Positions 31,650 to 42,843 of a stretch of DNA of 64,000 nt are shown here, piece by piece. Location of the stretch: NCBI RefSeq assembly GCF_000340215.1, contig NW_006921532.1:2025337-2089336 (forward strand), in the 5' to 3' direction. The notes under the pieces are model-generated. The model searched no databases, was not told the DNA's origin, and worked only from the letters and a program-made list of their open reading frames with translations. Positions within the stretch are counted from its first letter, which is position 1. Each line of letters begins with the position of its first letter. The stretch is from Pseudocercospora fijiensis CIRAD86. Its lineage: Eukaryota; Ascomycota; Dothideomycetes; Mycosphaerellales; Mycosphaerellaceae. A program made the position numbers and the translations under genes.

Positions 31650-33460
31650 CGCTAGCGCTATAGAACGGCTATTCTTAGCTTATAAGGCAAGATTATAATA
31701 AGAAGGTATAGGCACGGAAGAGGTTTAAATATAGCTATAAAGATATGCGATTGTATATAAGAGAGAAGGCAGGCGCCCCTTCTCGGAAGGTTATTTAAGA
31801 ATACGAGATCTTCTACGTATTAATAACTAAACACTACGCCTTCGGACACGCTCGTCGTAGAGCTATTATAGACCTCGTAAACTAGCGTTTCTATAGTATT
31901 ACAAAGGAGGATATCTAAGAGGTATTTACCTCTATTTAACGCCTATTACTATACTAACTGTTATTATAGGTCTTGAAGTACTACTACGTCTACAACCTCC
32001 TTAGTATGTAACCTACTATGCCTAAAGGCGACGCTCTAGAGCATATTGTCGCTAAACACACCCTCTCGCGAGTCTAAATAGACTTAATCGACTTCTCGAG
32101 CGACCCTAATAGCCCTTATTTATACCTCCTTTACATTAAGGACTATAAGACTAAGTTTTGCAAAGTCTATGCCCTTACCTCGAAGGAGTCCGTAGAAGTA
32201 GCCTTCTATACCTAGGACTTTGCCTGCTTCGTTAGTATTGCGGCATTATATTAAATAGACAACGGCAAGGAGTTTAAGAGTGTTTGTAAGCAGTTGCTTC
32301 TATCTTACAACACTAAGATTGCTTATAGTGCACCTTATTACCCTTAATCGCAAGGCCTCGTTAAACAAGCTAACGGTGTCCTTAAACGCCGTATTCTCGC
32401 TATTAAGCTACAATTAGGTCTTAAGGGGTAGGTTATAGCGGCATACGAGGCTTGTCGGATCTATAACAATACGTAGCATTTAGCTATAAAGATAATACCC
32501 TTTAAGGCCTTCTTTAACCGTAACCCTCTAACGTAGCTACGAGCCGTATTAGAAGCAGTTACATAGGCTGTAATAGAAGGAGATACAGACCTACTGTTTT
32601 AGCTAAATAAACTCCGAGCGATTAACGACGATACCGAGTCTATAGCTACTAAATAGGCGGACTCTTACAATACGGTCTTTAACGATAACTCGCCGCTATT
32701 TAAACAGGACGACAACGTGCCTTTAAGAGCGCCTTCTTAAGAGCCTATAGGACGTAACACCTTCCGTAACGCCTCTGTACTGCGGCGGACTATTTATACG
32801 TTAAGCGCTAGCATTACTGCCGAGATTGACTATAGTTAGAAGGTCCTTAAGGACATTATTTACCTTAACTAAGAGTCGGCGAATGCGAAGGCTAATCGCT
32901 ATAGGAAGTATAATAATCTACGGACCTTCGAGATAGGTAACATTGTTAGCCTTACTATCCCTAAGCAGTACCGCGTAACTAATAGTTTACGAGTGATTAA
33001 TTGCTAAGTTATTAATTAGCTCGAGAAGGAAGACAAAGGCACTAAACCCCTGTTTAAACTAATGTCTCCTTAGGGCATAATTAAGCACTACTAGCATACC
33101 CGCAACCTTATCAAAATAGACACCGTTTTTAGCTTTAACTTCTTAGTTTACGTTAGCTATAAGAACAAGGAGATAACACTATCGGAAGCGGCTAAGAAAC
33201 AGGCGTATATTCTACTCGAGCGGCACTTAGGTTGTCGCTATACTAAGAGCTAGTATAGCACCCTTCTTTGTAGCTATAGGAAGTCCGGAAACCCTTGTTC
33301 TTAGGTTTGCTATAGACCGGCTAATACTTGTCTTAATATAGACGACTATAGACACGCAACTAATAAAGATATTAGCGGCGATAGTAACTATTAATCGGCT
33401 CTTAAAGACGACTACGATTTAATAGACGTTAACGACCGCTAAGCAAGCGATAATAACTCT
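31650..33460 (+). pseudogene. Integrase-type (DDE) transposase relic
   Basis: With TAG/TAA read as mutated glutamine, the plus strand gives an N-terminal zinc-binding-like region (about 31800-31930, KHYAFGHARRRAIIDLV). An rve integrase core follows at about 32070-32420: IDLIDF as first Asp, then IDNGKEF as second Asp, then APYYPQSQGLVKQANG. The family has V-E-R/Q-A-N in this last motif, so the catalytic Glu is Lys here (codon 32363-32365). GAA to AAA after T is a TG to TA change. A C-terminal part follows with NIVSLTIPKQYR. The VQIDLIDF plus YIKDYKTKF pattern resembles the Ginger/KRBA2/SCAND3 group more than retroviral or gypsy integrases. The start is uncertain. Confidence 0.55.
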
Positions 33461-33498
33461 ACTCTACAAGCTAGTAAGGCGCTAACAACCGCTTATTC

Positions 33499-33546
33499 TA
33501 TAGCCTCTTCTGTAGCCTCTTCTATAGCCTCTTCTATAGCCTCTTA
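33499..33546 (+). repeat. 12-bp tandem repeat, four units
   Basis: TATAGCCTCTTC repeated four times with one TG/TA difference. It encodes a Ser-Ile/Val-Ala-Ser repeat in the degraded transposase tail. Confidence 0.8.
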
Positions 33547-34256
33547 AATAACACCTACTATAGGGCCTTCGAGCGACCCTATTCTACTTAGCGGTAACGA
33601 GTCTATACCCTTATAAGCTAACAACCGTCTATAGCGATAGCCGAAGCTAACTAAGAAGGTCCGGTTATTTAAGAGCGAGAACAAGAGGCGCTAGGTAAAG
33701 GGTTACAAGGTGCTAAGTAGAGTCTAGAAGCGTTAGAATACGAGGGCCTTATTGCGTAGCACTTAGTAAAGCTACTAAAGCTATAGGGGCTATAGGGGGA
33801 GGCAAAGAGGAGGTAGAGGTAATAATAGTAGTAAGATTAGGAGAATAGGGTACTTGTATAAAGGAAATAGGGCTGTTTCTATATATAATATTAGTCTAAT
33901 CTTCCTTTCTAAATTAAGCAATCCTCTACGAGATATGCTATCGCCTATAGAAGCCTCTATTTAATAGTTATTGTCCCTCTTCGAATTTGGACCTTACCCC
34001 CTATTTGTGTGTATACGCTAAGGAAACCATTTAACGGTGTTTCTTACTAAATTCCTTACTAGGAGATAGAGCGGAGTTTAGTCTATATGCGACAGTAAGC
34101 GTGTTATAGTATGCTAAGCATGCTAATTATATAGAAGGTGGATTTGGCAAAGGAGGGCTGTTTTGGTGCAATACTGTATAAGCCAGCTTTTGGTCAAATA
34201 CCAAATGAATTACTAATCAAATAGGCGCTGTTTGGTAAAAGTTGTACCTTGACCAA

Positions 34257-35025
34257 ACGTCGTCAACACCGTACACACACAGAGCGCGTTGGTTTCTGCG
34301 GATCGGATCTTGAAACGTCGCCCTGTTACTCCGTCCCCGAAGAGCGAGAGGAAATCAATGTTCGATGAGCAATAATGGAAGTTGCCTCGTTGATGCCCGT
34401 CGTCGTGCCAAGACGGAGTCGGCGTTCGACCTCTCCCGTACTTTCCCAAGGAAACCGGCCTTGTTCCCTTCACCAACAACACCCGCTGTGCACAAGAAAG
34501 AATCTTTGACTGCATACACTGCGCCAGGAACGGCACTCACGCAATCATTCAGCAGCGAGCGTTGACAGCCACACTCCAAGTCATCAATGAGGCATATGCC
34601 TAATTGCACTTCCCTCCCTCGGACCGTCCAGAGTGCTCTTGTATCACAAAACGGCGATATGGCTTCTTGATACACCATCGCTGCCAGCCCTCGTGGGCCC
34701 GGGGCCATTCTTCACTGAGCCTACAAGTGCCAGCCATACTTTTTTTGTCCACCAGTGACAATAAATACTGATGTAGCAATTGCAAGTTTGGCCTCCTTCC
34801 TGTGGAATTGTGCTATTTTGGTTGCGATCAATGTTCAAAGCTTCGGCACAACTCTGGTGGACTATAGTAATACAGTAGGAGTGGTATTTCTTTGTCTGAA
34901 GAACAATCGCAGTGCTTGGCAAAACGCGCTCAACTTGGTTCAGCAACTCGGTACTGCAGGCTCGGTCTGCTTCAGACTACCTCAGTGCAAATAGCAAGCT
35001 GACGGAGAGCCAAGTACCACGAACC
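34257..35025. other. Unique-sequence gap after the repeat block
   Basis: About 770 bp with normal CpA/TpG content and no recognised gene. The short frames on either strand look random. It should contain the promoter of the RTA1-like gene. Confidence 0.5.
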
Positions 35026-36357
35026 ATGTCAGAATTGATGAAAGAATACCCTGCTTCTTACGTTGGCTGTGAGTCATTCCCAATTCAATGCTAGGACATC
35101 GACTACCGAGGTGGACTTCTCTGGCAGCACAGTCTGATGGCTACCGAAAATATGGCCTGTACTTGGTAGCATTGGGCCCAGTGCCTGGACCGAGACAAGA
35201 GCTAATTGCGCAACCAATTGTCTAGGCAATCTCGACATTCCCAAAAGCAACTGCACCCTAGACACATGCTGTCTCGCACAGTCCTATTTCCTGTATCGAC
35301 CGACATATCCAGGCAACCTGTTCTTCGCCGCCTTCTTCGCCATTCTCATCATACCACAAATATGGCTTTGCGTCAAATACAGAACCTGGGGCTTTGGCAT
35401 AGGCATGCTTTTAAGCCTCTTGCTGGAAGCAGTCGGATACCTAGCAAGAATCGGTCTCCATGCCGACCCCTTCTCCAATGGATCATTCCTGATGTAAGTG
35501 TGCGTACCACAGCTTGTAATCGACGAGACTGACCGACCACCTTGCAGGTATCTCATCGCCCTTACTATTGCGCCAGTCTTCATCACCGCCGCGATCTATC
35601 TTTGCCTTAGTCGCATAATCGTCGTCTACGGCGAGCACCTTTCTCCCTTCAGGCCACGGACGATAGCGATCGCGTTCATGTCGTCGGACTTTCTTTCACT
35701 GATACTTCAGGCAGGTAAGTCGTAGAGGGTATGCAGTATATGTGAGACAAATGCTGATCACGGACTGTGCCATTTCGTAGTCGGAGGCGCATGGGCAGAG
35801 TCGAAAACACAGAGTGGTGAGGACAACCAAGGTGGGGTCAATATCATGATTGCCGGCCTCTTGCTACAAGCCATCAGCCTCGCCATATTCGTCGGTATCT
35901 GGGCATGGTTCCAGTTGAGAGTACTTCGAGGCGTACCGACACACGACCCGGCGAAGGTGAGCTTCGAAGAAGCACGTCTGACGTGCGAACCCTGCTAATC
36001 TTCGATCTGCAGGTGTATACTCGGCAGCGAGCTTTCTTCTACGCGTTCAACGCAGGGCTGTTAGTGGCGACTGCTGGCATTGTTGTACGGTCGATATATC
36101 GTGTGGCGGAGCTGTGGGGCGGCTTCAGCGGCAAGCTTTGGAACGATGAGGTTGATTTCATGATTCTGGATGGCGCCATGATCGGGCTGGCAGCGCTTCT
36201 GTTGACAGTGCTACATCCTGGCGCTGCGTTTGGCGGTCAGTGGCATATGGCGAATTGGAGTCTGAGGAAGGGATCGAAGCAACGGCTGGGAAGCGAGTGT
36301 CACCATCAACAAGAGCGAGAGATGAAGGTCTTGTGGAATGATACAGCCCAAAGATGA
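35026..36357 (+). CDS. RTA1-like multi-pass membrane protein
   Basis: Member of the fungal RTA1/RTM1/Rsb1 family, seven-helix membrane proteins linked to lipid translocation and drug or 7-aminocholesterol resistance. Five exons are inferred: 35026-35068, 35226-35493, 35548-35714, 35781-35956 and 36013-36357, all with GT..AG introns (GTGAGT, GTAAGT, GTAAGT, GTGAGC donors), giving about 332 aa. The first exon is the least certain. It is chosen because GTGAGT at 35069 and CTAG at 35225 join in frame to NLDIPKSNCTLDTC. Helices are visible at FFAAFFAILIIPQIWL, YLIALTIAPVFITAAIYLCL and FYAFNAGLLVATAGIVVRSIYRVAEL, the last being the diagnostic R-x-x-Y/F-R-x-x-E motif. DFLSLILQAVGGA is also typical. 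Its ligand is unknown. Confidence 0.85.
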
Positions 36358-36580
36358 CGCCGCGCCACTGCCACTCTGACTGCAGCCATACGTATAGACG
36401 AAGTAGTTCGATCAATTCATAGCCCATGCCGACCCGAGTGCATAATTTTAAGTTCGGAATTCCGCTGCGTTGCACATCGTAGCTGTAGACAGCGTCCTGC
36501 AGTAGTACGTAAGCATGGTGAAGAGCAGTCAGAATAGTTCTAGATTAGGTTGTGGGACTGAGCTTGATTGATGAAACTCT

Positions 36581-36628
36581 CGCACTCGCACCCGCACCCG
36601 CAACCGCACCCGCACCCGCACCCGCACC
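36581..36628. repeat. Hexanucleotide repeat (CGCACC)8
   Basis: Eight 6-bp units, six perfect CGCACC plus CGCACT and CGCAAC, just upstream of the P450 fragment. Confidence 0.9.
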
Positions 36629-36645
36629 GTTGACTCGAGTTCGAC

Positions 36646-37161
36646 GTGGCATCTTTCAGCTGGGCAAGCCCTCATAATACCTGGTCTCTCTCTTTATATT
36701 GTGCTGGCCTCTATCTTGCCTACCGCGCCATCAACGCCATACACAGCGCGTATTTTGGACCGCTGAGCAAGTTCCCTGGACCGAAGTCGCGAGGGCTGTC
36801 AAACTTGCCCTATATCTGGACAATCCTCCGAGGTACAGAGGGGACGGAACTCCCACAGCTCCACGAGAAGTATGGCCCCGTGGTCAGGATAGCACCGGAC
36901 CATCTCTCGTTCAATGGCGGAGCGTCGGCTTGGAAGGATATCTATGGGTTCAAGAAGAACGTTTGCAAAGATCCATTCTTCTATAGCAAGCCGTGGGTAC
37001 TGCGACTCCAACGTGCGGACTGCGCTGACGACCTTCGCAGATTCAACGGTGTTGCCTCCATCGTCACCGCAGATAATGAGAATCATGCCCGTCAGAGGAA
37101 GAACTCTCGAGGTCGCAGCGCCATAGCGGGCGGTCATGTGTCCGGCTGGGTGGAGGATTGA
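36646..37161 (+). pseudogene. Truncated cytochrome P450 (N-terminal fragment)
   Basis: The frame shows a membrane anchor (TWSLSLYCAGLYLAYRAINA), the Pro-rich hinge GPLSKFPGPKSRGLSNLPYI and LHEKYGPVVRIAPDHLSF. KDPFFYSKPW and SIVTADNENHARQRK follow, the start of helix C in fungal P450s of the isotrichodermin hydroxylase-like type. After HARQRK the sequence stops resembling P450 and ends at 37161. The I-helix, ExxR and heme-Cys regions are absent from the window. There is also no ATG at the expected start (the first codon in frame is GTG). A hAT transposon begins 150 bp downstream, but its intact target duplication means it did not itself remove the 3' part. Not functional as a monooxygenase. 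Confidence 0.85.
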
Positions 37162-37302
37162 AGAATGCGACTGTTTCATGACAGAGCACCACTAGAACGC
37201 CACGATACGATGGCGCGATTTACACCGAGAACTCCTCTTCTCGTGTTGTGGTGGAAGCGGAGTGAGAAGGTTCAGCCACCTGCAGGGGGCGGCAAGCGCA
37301 AG

Positions 37303-37310
37303 CGCCTGAT
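37303..37310. repeat. Target site duplication, left copy
   Basis: CGCCTGAT, identical to 39725-39732; 8 bp is the hAT superfamily size. Confidence 0.92.
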
Positions 37311-39724
37311 CAGGGGTCGGCTAGGCTGAGTCGCTCGCACGCGTGCGACTCAATTTAACCCCCAATTTAGGTGCGATTATTATTAGCTCTCAGGCATAAC
37401 TCTTAGGTATATAATTACTCAATAGGTATAGAATTAGCGTAGAAGCGTATATAATAGAATTAGGACAGTAGATCTTAGATATCTATACGTCTAAAGGCAG
37501 TTTCTATAGCCTCGTCTTCTATATACTCGTTATAAGTAGGTAGGTTGCTATTCAAACTGTCGCTAACTACGTCGTAGATAGCGCTCTATAGTAGAATAGC
37601 GGCATTAGCTACCGCTGTTGTCTCTTCCTTATTAAACTACTATATCTATTCTTTAGTAAAGTTACTACTATTAATAGGTGTTGTCCGCTTCCGCTTCTTA
37701 CTACTAGGTAAAGCCTCCTTCCGAAGGACTCGGCAATTAAAGTAGATAAAGATTAGCTAGTTAAGTCGCTCTATTATTAGACGAGAGCGGAGCCTTGTTT
37801 ATATTAATTTAAGTACTAAGAAGGTCCGCTCGGCGGTTACTATATTAGTAGTCGACTAGCAAAGGCGCAAGGTATAAGTAGACAATAATAGTGCGGCGGC
37901 GGCTCTGTTTAACTAGAAGATCTTTATATTATTACTATATCGAGTCTAGTAGTCGTCCGAGCCGATAAAGGAGCCTCGCTTATAGATATAGTCGTACTAG
38001 TCCGTCTTAATAGCAAGCTATTAATCGGTGTCCTTCGTAGTTGCTCGTAAGGCATTAAGAACGATTGCCTATTTAGTAGAAGATAGCTTTATACCTTCCT
38101 TAATTATCGCCGGATTAAGGAAGTATACTACCTAGTAGTACTTGTTTGTTTGCCTTATAAACCTCTCTTGCTAACCTATAATAGTTGCTATCGATTTACG
38201 AGTAATAAGGACGTACTAGATACCTTCGAGAAGCTCGCGAATAGGTAGAGGGCTCGTATCGATCTGTTTCTCGAGAATAGACTTATAAGCAAGCTAGCGA
38301 GATATTACCTTCTCGAGGGTAGCTTCCTTAGACTAAGATAAGATTAGGTAGTTATTTAGTAGCTCGAGAAGGTTAATAGCAGCCGATAGGTAAGTCTAGA
38401 AGTTATAGTCTATTATAGAAGAACGCGCGTCGTAATCTAGTATATAAAGAGGGTCGCGGACGAGCTCTTAAAGGGCGTATTTGCTACGTTTAAGTAACTT
38501 AAATAGAGCGATAATTGTCGGCTATCGAGTCTTATATATACTAATTAGTACGAAGGTCTTGTTATAGACCTCCTTCTACTTCCGCTTAAGAAGCTAATAT
38601 ATCGCTTTCTTCCGCGATAGGTAAGCGACAATATACTATACTTGCTCGTAAAGGACCGCTATTTCCGGGTATTTAAAGAAGTCTCTTATTAGTAACGCGC
38701 TACCGTAAGAGTCGCACGGTATTATAATAACGTAACTAAGCGCGTCGTCTTCTTCGAGAAGGTATATTATCTTTAGGTTTATCGCGTATATATCGAAGGC
38801 GATTAAGCTAACCTTCGATAGGTTACCGCTAGTAAGCTAAATACACTTCGCCTTCGTCTACTGCGCGCCTTCTTTACTGCTTTTATCTACCGTCTCTATC
38901 TAACGCGTCTCGATAGTATAGTAACTAGTCGAGTCGACGAGCGATAGCGTTATAATACCTATACCGTTTCTATCCGACGTACTATCGATTTATAGGTTTA
39001 GCTTATTACTATACGCGACCTTCGCTATTACCTTATCCTCTACCTTCTCGAAGGCCCGCGGTAGTAGAACACGTCGAATTCGCGTCGAATTTAGGGGCTC
39101 GAAGGATAGACATAGGGCCGCGAACAACGCCTATACTACTAGCTTCTCGAAGAAGGTAAAGGGCTCGTTTTCCTCGAAATAGACCGCGCTATAGAGCTCT
39201 TCGAGATAGTCGTATTACGTATCTATTAGTGCTACCTACGGCAATTTAATCTATTCTAGTAACGATAGTATTTTACTACTCTTTATCGCCTCTAGCCGCT
39301 TCTTATACCCTTCGATATAGTCCTTATTACGACTAAGGTCCTTAACCGAGTCGTAGCCGTAGAATCGATAGACTACGCGCTACTTCGCTCGGTAGTCGTT
39401 ATACTACTTAAAAAAGCGATAAACGAGGTTGTTAGGCTTAGCTATTATAGTAATAACAAGAGGCGATAGTATAGCGATAGTATAGCGACGATAGGCTATC
39501 TATATACTAAGAATAAGGCTAATCTATACGGTATATAGTAAGACTACGTTATAGAAGCTAAACAAGGCGAAAAAGACGCGATTTAGCTAATATCTACATA
39601 CTATACTATATACGAGTTATATTGGGAGCGACTGACCGAAAACGCTATACAAATAACCCACAATGGGTCGCTCGCGGTAAACCGCGTATGATTCACCTTA
39701 AATCGCACACATCGCCGACCCCTG
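37311..39724 (-). mobile_element. hAT-family DNA transposon, 2414 bp, RIP-inactivated
   Basis: Inverted ends CAGGGGTCGGC (37311-37321) and GCCGACCCCTG (39714-39724) are perfect over 11 bp and are flanked by the perfect 8-bp duplication CGCCTGAT. Both features are the hAT signature, as is the CAGGG start. The first and last 60-85 bp keep normal CpA/TpG and contain hairpins and a shared TCGCTCGC motif. The interior (about 37375-39640) has the strong CpA to TpA signature and encodes a transposase on the minus strand. Confidence 0.93.
37480..39440 (-). pseudogene. hAT transposase relic (DUF659/hAT dimerisation type)
   Basis: On the minus strand, reading TAG/TAA as mutated glutamine or arginine/tryptophan codons, a frame of about 650 codons appears. 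The central part has IDSTSDRNGIGIITLSLVDST and YVIIIPCDSYGSALLIRDF, as in the RNase H-like domain of hAT/DUF659 transposases. Near the C-terminus (about 37780-37900) is the dimerisation region with SSTYTLRLQS-like sequence, AERTFLVLK and LRSRLIIERLNQLIFIYFN. In-frame stops throughout mean no active enzyme. Confidence 0.75.
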
Positions 39725-39732
39725 CGCCTGAT
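39725..39732. repeat. Target site duplication, right copy
   Basis: CGCCTGAT, identical to 37303-37310. Neither copy is mutated. Confidence 0.92.
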
Positions 39733-40362
39733 GTTCTCAGGGGTCCCTTTTCGAATGCCACCCCCCCTCCCACGACTTCACCTCCACTCCACCTGCTTCT
39801 GCCACATGCCACATGCGCAAAATCTTTCTATAGCAAGCAATGCAGGATTCTCGTAAGTCAAAGCCTCATCGCGGTCAGATCTGACATTATTCGCGAAATC
39901 CGAAGACAAGTATCGCTAACTGTTGCGGAAGGATTCTCTGCTTATCCTCTTCTGATTCGACTACCGTGCAGCCACGGGGACTTGGCGAGGCCAGTGGCTG
40001 TCTCCTATCCGTTGGTCTTTATTGCGAAGGAGCAAAGTGTGTTCCGTACCTCGCATCAAGAGTCCGCCAATTGCTGCGAGCCATGTTACTCGCCATGCTG
40101 CTCATCACTTGCCCTCCTCAATACTTATCTTAATGCTTCGCCGCCCCTTCTCTGCTATTGCTATCCTGCCATACAACGTCCTTGGGACTGAGCTACGTCG
40201 TTCTCTTTTGTTCTCACAATTTCGCCAGGGCAACATTCTTTTGCTCCAACGTCTTCCACGCCTTCTCTTTCCACCCGTTTCAACTCCTTCTGATTGTGCA
40301 CCATCCTCTCCTTACATCGAATCCCTGGACCTTCAAACCTGAGCACATCTACTGTACCCGTC
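39733..40362. other. Promoter and leader region of the ASST-like gene
   Basis: About 630 bp. It is C- and CT-rich (CACCCCCCCTCCC near 39760, several CTTC tracts near the start), as in many fungal promoters. No independent gene is supported although a CT-rich open frame runs across it. Confidence 0.5.
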
Positions 40363-42330
40363 ATGGCTGCTGCCTCTTGGCTGCAACGCTTTCTTGTATT
40401 ACCTACGCTACTATACTTCCCTTTCTGCACATTTGCAGGCGAGCAGCCTTTCGACCATCAACACGACAACGATGATTCGCTCTTCAAATTCGTGACGGTA
40501 CGCATAAGACGAGGCGCCGAACGAATCACACGATACTAAATCTCTCAGCGACCCGATTTCAAAGCCCCGAAATGGATCGTTAATGTAACAGATGAGAGCG
40601 CTGTCACTCCAGGCTACTGGTTCGTAGCACCTTTCGAATATATCGATCAGAAACATCCCGCAAATGGCTGGGTCGGACCACACATTTACGACGGGAAAGG
40701 AGACTTGATATGGAGTGGAGTGAGCGTAGCCGAGGGCTGGGATGCTCTCGACTTCAGGATAAGCAACGTCCGGGGACAGGATATGTTGACGTGGCTGGTG
40801 CAAAGAACCGGGGATGGCATCATTATGGACAATACCTTTACACTCCAGGAGACGGTCGATGTCGGTACGCTGGGCGTAGACTTCAACTCGCACGAGTTTA
40901 ATTTCTTCGACGCTGGCTCCAAAGCTCTTGTGTTGGACGAAGGTCGAGGGCCAGCAACTGTAGAGCAACTCAAAGCCGTGGGTTACGAGAAGAACTGCAC
41001 CATCCTTTTCAACGGCTTTCGAGTCTTAGATACCTCGACTTGGCAGCAAGTCTTTCATTGGACCTCGAATGGGCATATCGGCCTGGAGGAGAGCTCGAAG
41101 CTGGACGGAGGCGTGCACAAACAATGTACTAACGGCTGGGGTTGGGACTTCCTACATGCCAACTCCGTGGATACGGACCACAATGACGATTTCTTCGTGT
41201 CCGGTAGGCATACCGACACAATATACAAAGTGTCCAGGCATGATGGGCATATCATGTGGAAGCTTCATGGTCTCGGAGGACCAACGAACGACTTTGATAT
41301 GGGTGAGCCTCCTGTGAGGTTCGGTCGCCAGCACAACGTCCGCTTCCGTGGCTTTAATGGGACTCACGAGATCATATCTCTGCTCGACAATGCAAATGGC
41401 CAGGACGAGAGAGAACCCACCAGCGAGAACTCTCGTGGCATGATCATTGCATTGGACATTGGCGCGGAACCAAAGAGGGCCAGCATTGTTTCGCAAATCG
41501 AGCATCCATACGGCCACGGCCACTACGCTCCTCGTCGAGGAAGCTACCAGATCCTGGACAGCAAGAACATCTTTATCGGCTGGTCGGAACAAGCCACTCA
41601 AAGCGAGCATACTCCTGATGGAAGAATGGTGATGGAGGCTCGACTTGCGACGGAGTGGCTAGGCTCGTATCGCAGCTACAAGTTTCCATTCGTAGGACGT
41701 CCCGCTGAGCCACCAGCCGTGCATTCAGTCGCACACGCAAGCGATGCCAGGAACACGACATTGACCACAATCCACATGAGCCAGAACGGCGCGACCGAGA
41801 TCGATCATTGGAAGGTCTACAAGACCACCGAGAAGGGCTCGCCAAAGATCCCGATCACCCAAAAGCAGAAGACGGGCTTCGAAACGGCCGTAGTTTGGGA
41901 TGGCTTTGCAAGCTTTGTAATTGCTGAAGCTATCGACAAGGATGGTAGAGTCCTGGCAACTTCTGAAATTGTTCAAACCATTGGACTCGGATCAGAAGAT
42001 CTGAGTGGTGCGGTGGCAGACGAGCTTTACTGGCTACAGGAGCTCGAAGGAGACCCTTCCTATGGCAACGTCTATGCCGCGTCAGTGAGCGCGCTTGCCG
42101 GATATTCACTGGCCGTCTTTCTGCTGGGAGCTTTGAGCAGCGTTGTCAGTGTTGTCTTGATTTTCCGCTGGCAGAGGAGAGGAGGAAGTTGGAAGAGCGT
42201 GAGACTTGGTGGATATTCTCCTTTGGCGGATCAAGAGATGGGTCAGAGTCCTCGAACCCCCAAAAGAGGTCATTATCCCAAGCCTAGCAAAGACATGGGT
42301 ACGGAGCCCTTCGTGCGTGATGGCGTTTGA
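40363..42330 (+). CDS. Arylsulfotransferase (ASST)-family membrane protein
   Basis: Two exons are inferred: 40363-40497 and 40549-42330, intron GTACGC..CTCAG, about 638 aa. The N-terminus (MAAASWLQRFLVLPTLLYFP) is a signal peptide. The body is a beta-propeller-type ASST domain: MTW-like DMLTWLVQ, DGIIMDNTF, SHEFNFFD, GWGWDFLHANSVD, NDDFFVSGRHTDTIYKV, IMWKLHG, FGRQHNVRF and HYAPRRGSYQI. A transmembrane helix near residues 564-586 (SLAVFLLGALSSVVSVVLIF) and a basic cytosolic tail follow. Bacterial ASST moves sulfate between phenols. Fungal members have this fold and an N-x-D/H-rich centre, but their substrate is unknown. It is probably anchored in the secretory pathway or plasma membrane with the propeller outside. 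Confidence 0.85.
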
Positions 42331-42843
42331 CGTTGAGATAGCCTTGAATAAAACCTTAATGTTGATTGAGTATGGTAGCTATTAATAATGATTTGTGTGC
42401 AAGGCTGTAAGGCCCACAAACCGAGATTACGGTAGCCTATAACAAGGCTGGAACGGATGAAGCAGAACAGCACCGCAATCACTCAGGATGTACAGGCCCA
42501 TGTATTTTGTTGGTTGGTTTGAAGCTGATGATGCGCGAGTCTCCGTCGGTGACGAAGAGAGTTCCTACCGAAGCAGGTGGGTGTGGCTAGCTAGCATTGA
42601 CATCACTTCTCCGAGCTCCAAGCTGTGAGCAGCGCAGGCCAGTAACCAATCGATCGGTCAATGACTGCCACAGGAAGTACTGGAATATCACACGGTACGC
42701 TGCCACCGCGGAGGTTGTGTTGCAATACCAGAGCAAGATCCACACCGCACTCACGGACCCGCTCCCAAGCAATTGATGCTGACATAGCAACATAGTGATC
42801 ACAAGTTCCTACAGCCGTACACTTTCCACTCCAATAACTAGAC
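42331..42843. other. Intergenic region
   Basis: About 510 bp between the ASST-like gene and the epoxide hydrolase. No gene recognised. Confidence 0.5.

Larger units (their letters stand above)
31010..34256 (+). mobile_element. Integrase-only (Ginger/KRBA2-like) element, right part; host of the retrotransposon
   Basis: A 3.2-kb RIP-mutated region codes for an integrase-type transposase but has no reverse transcriptase, gag or LTR of its own. Near both ends copies of a GTTTGGTCAA motif occur, some mutated to GTTTAGTCAA. They lie at about 31078, 31097, 34190 and 34232, and on the opposite strand at the 34250 end (CTTGACCAAAC). The retrotransposon interrupts it close to its left end. The right boundary near 34256 is where RIP composition has already faded. 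Target duplication not found, so termini are approximate. Confidence 0.55.

Noticed and set aside
33481..33560. CRISPR-like short repeats
   Set aside because: Simple 12-bp coding microsatellite without spacers, in a eukaryotic transposon relic.
40022..40342. CT-rich open frames upstream of the ASST-like gene
   Set aside because: Biased composition of a leader region; overlapping frames, no protein family features.
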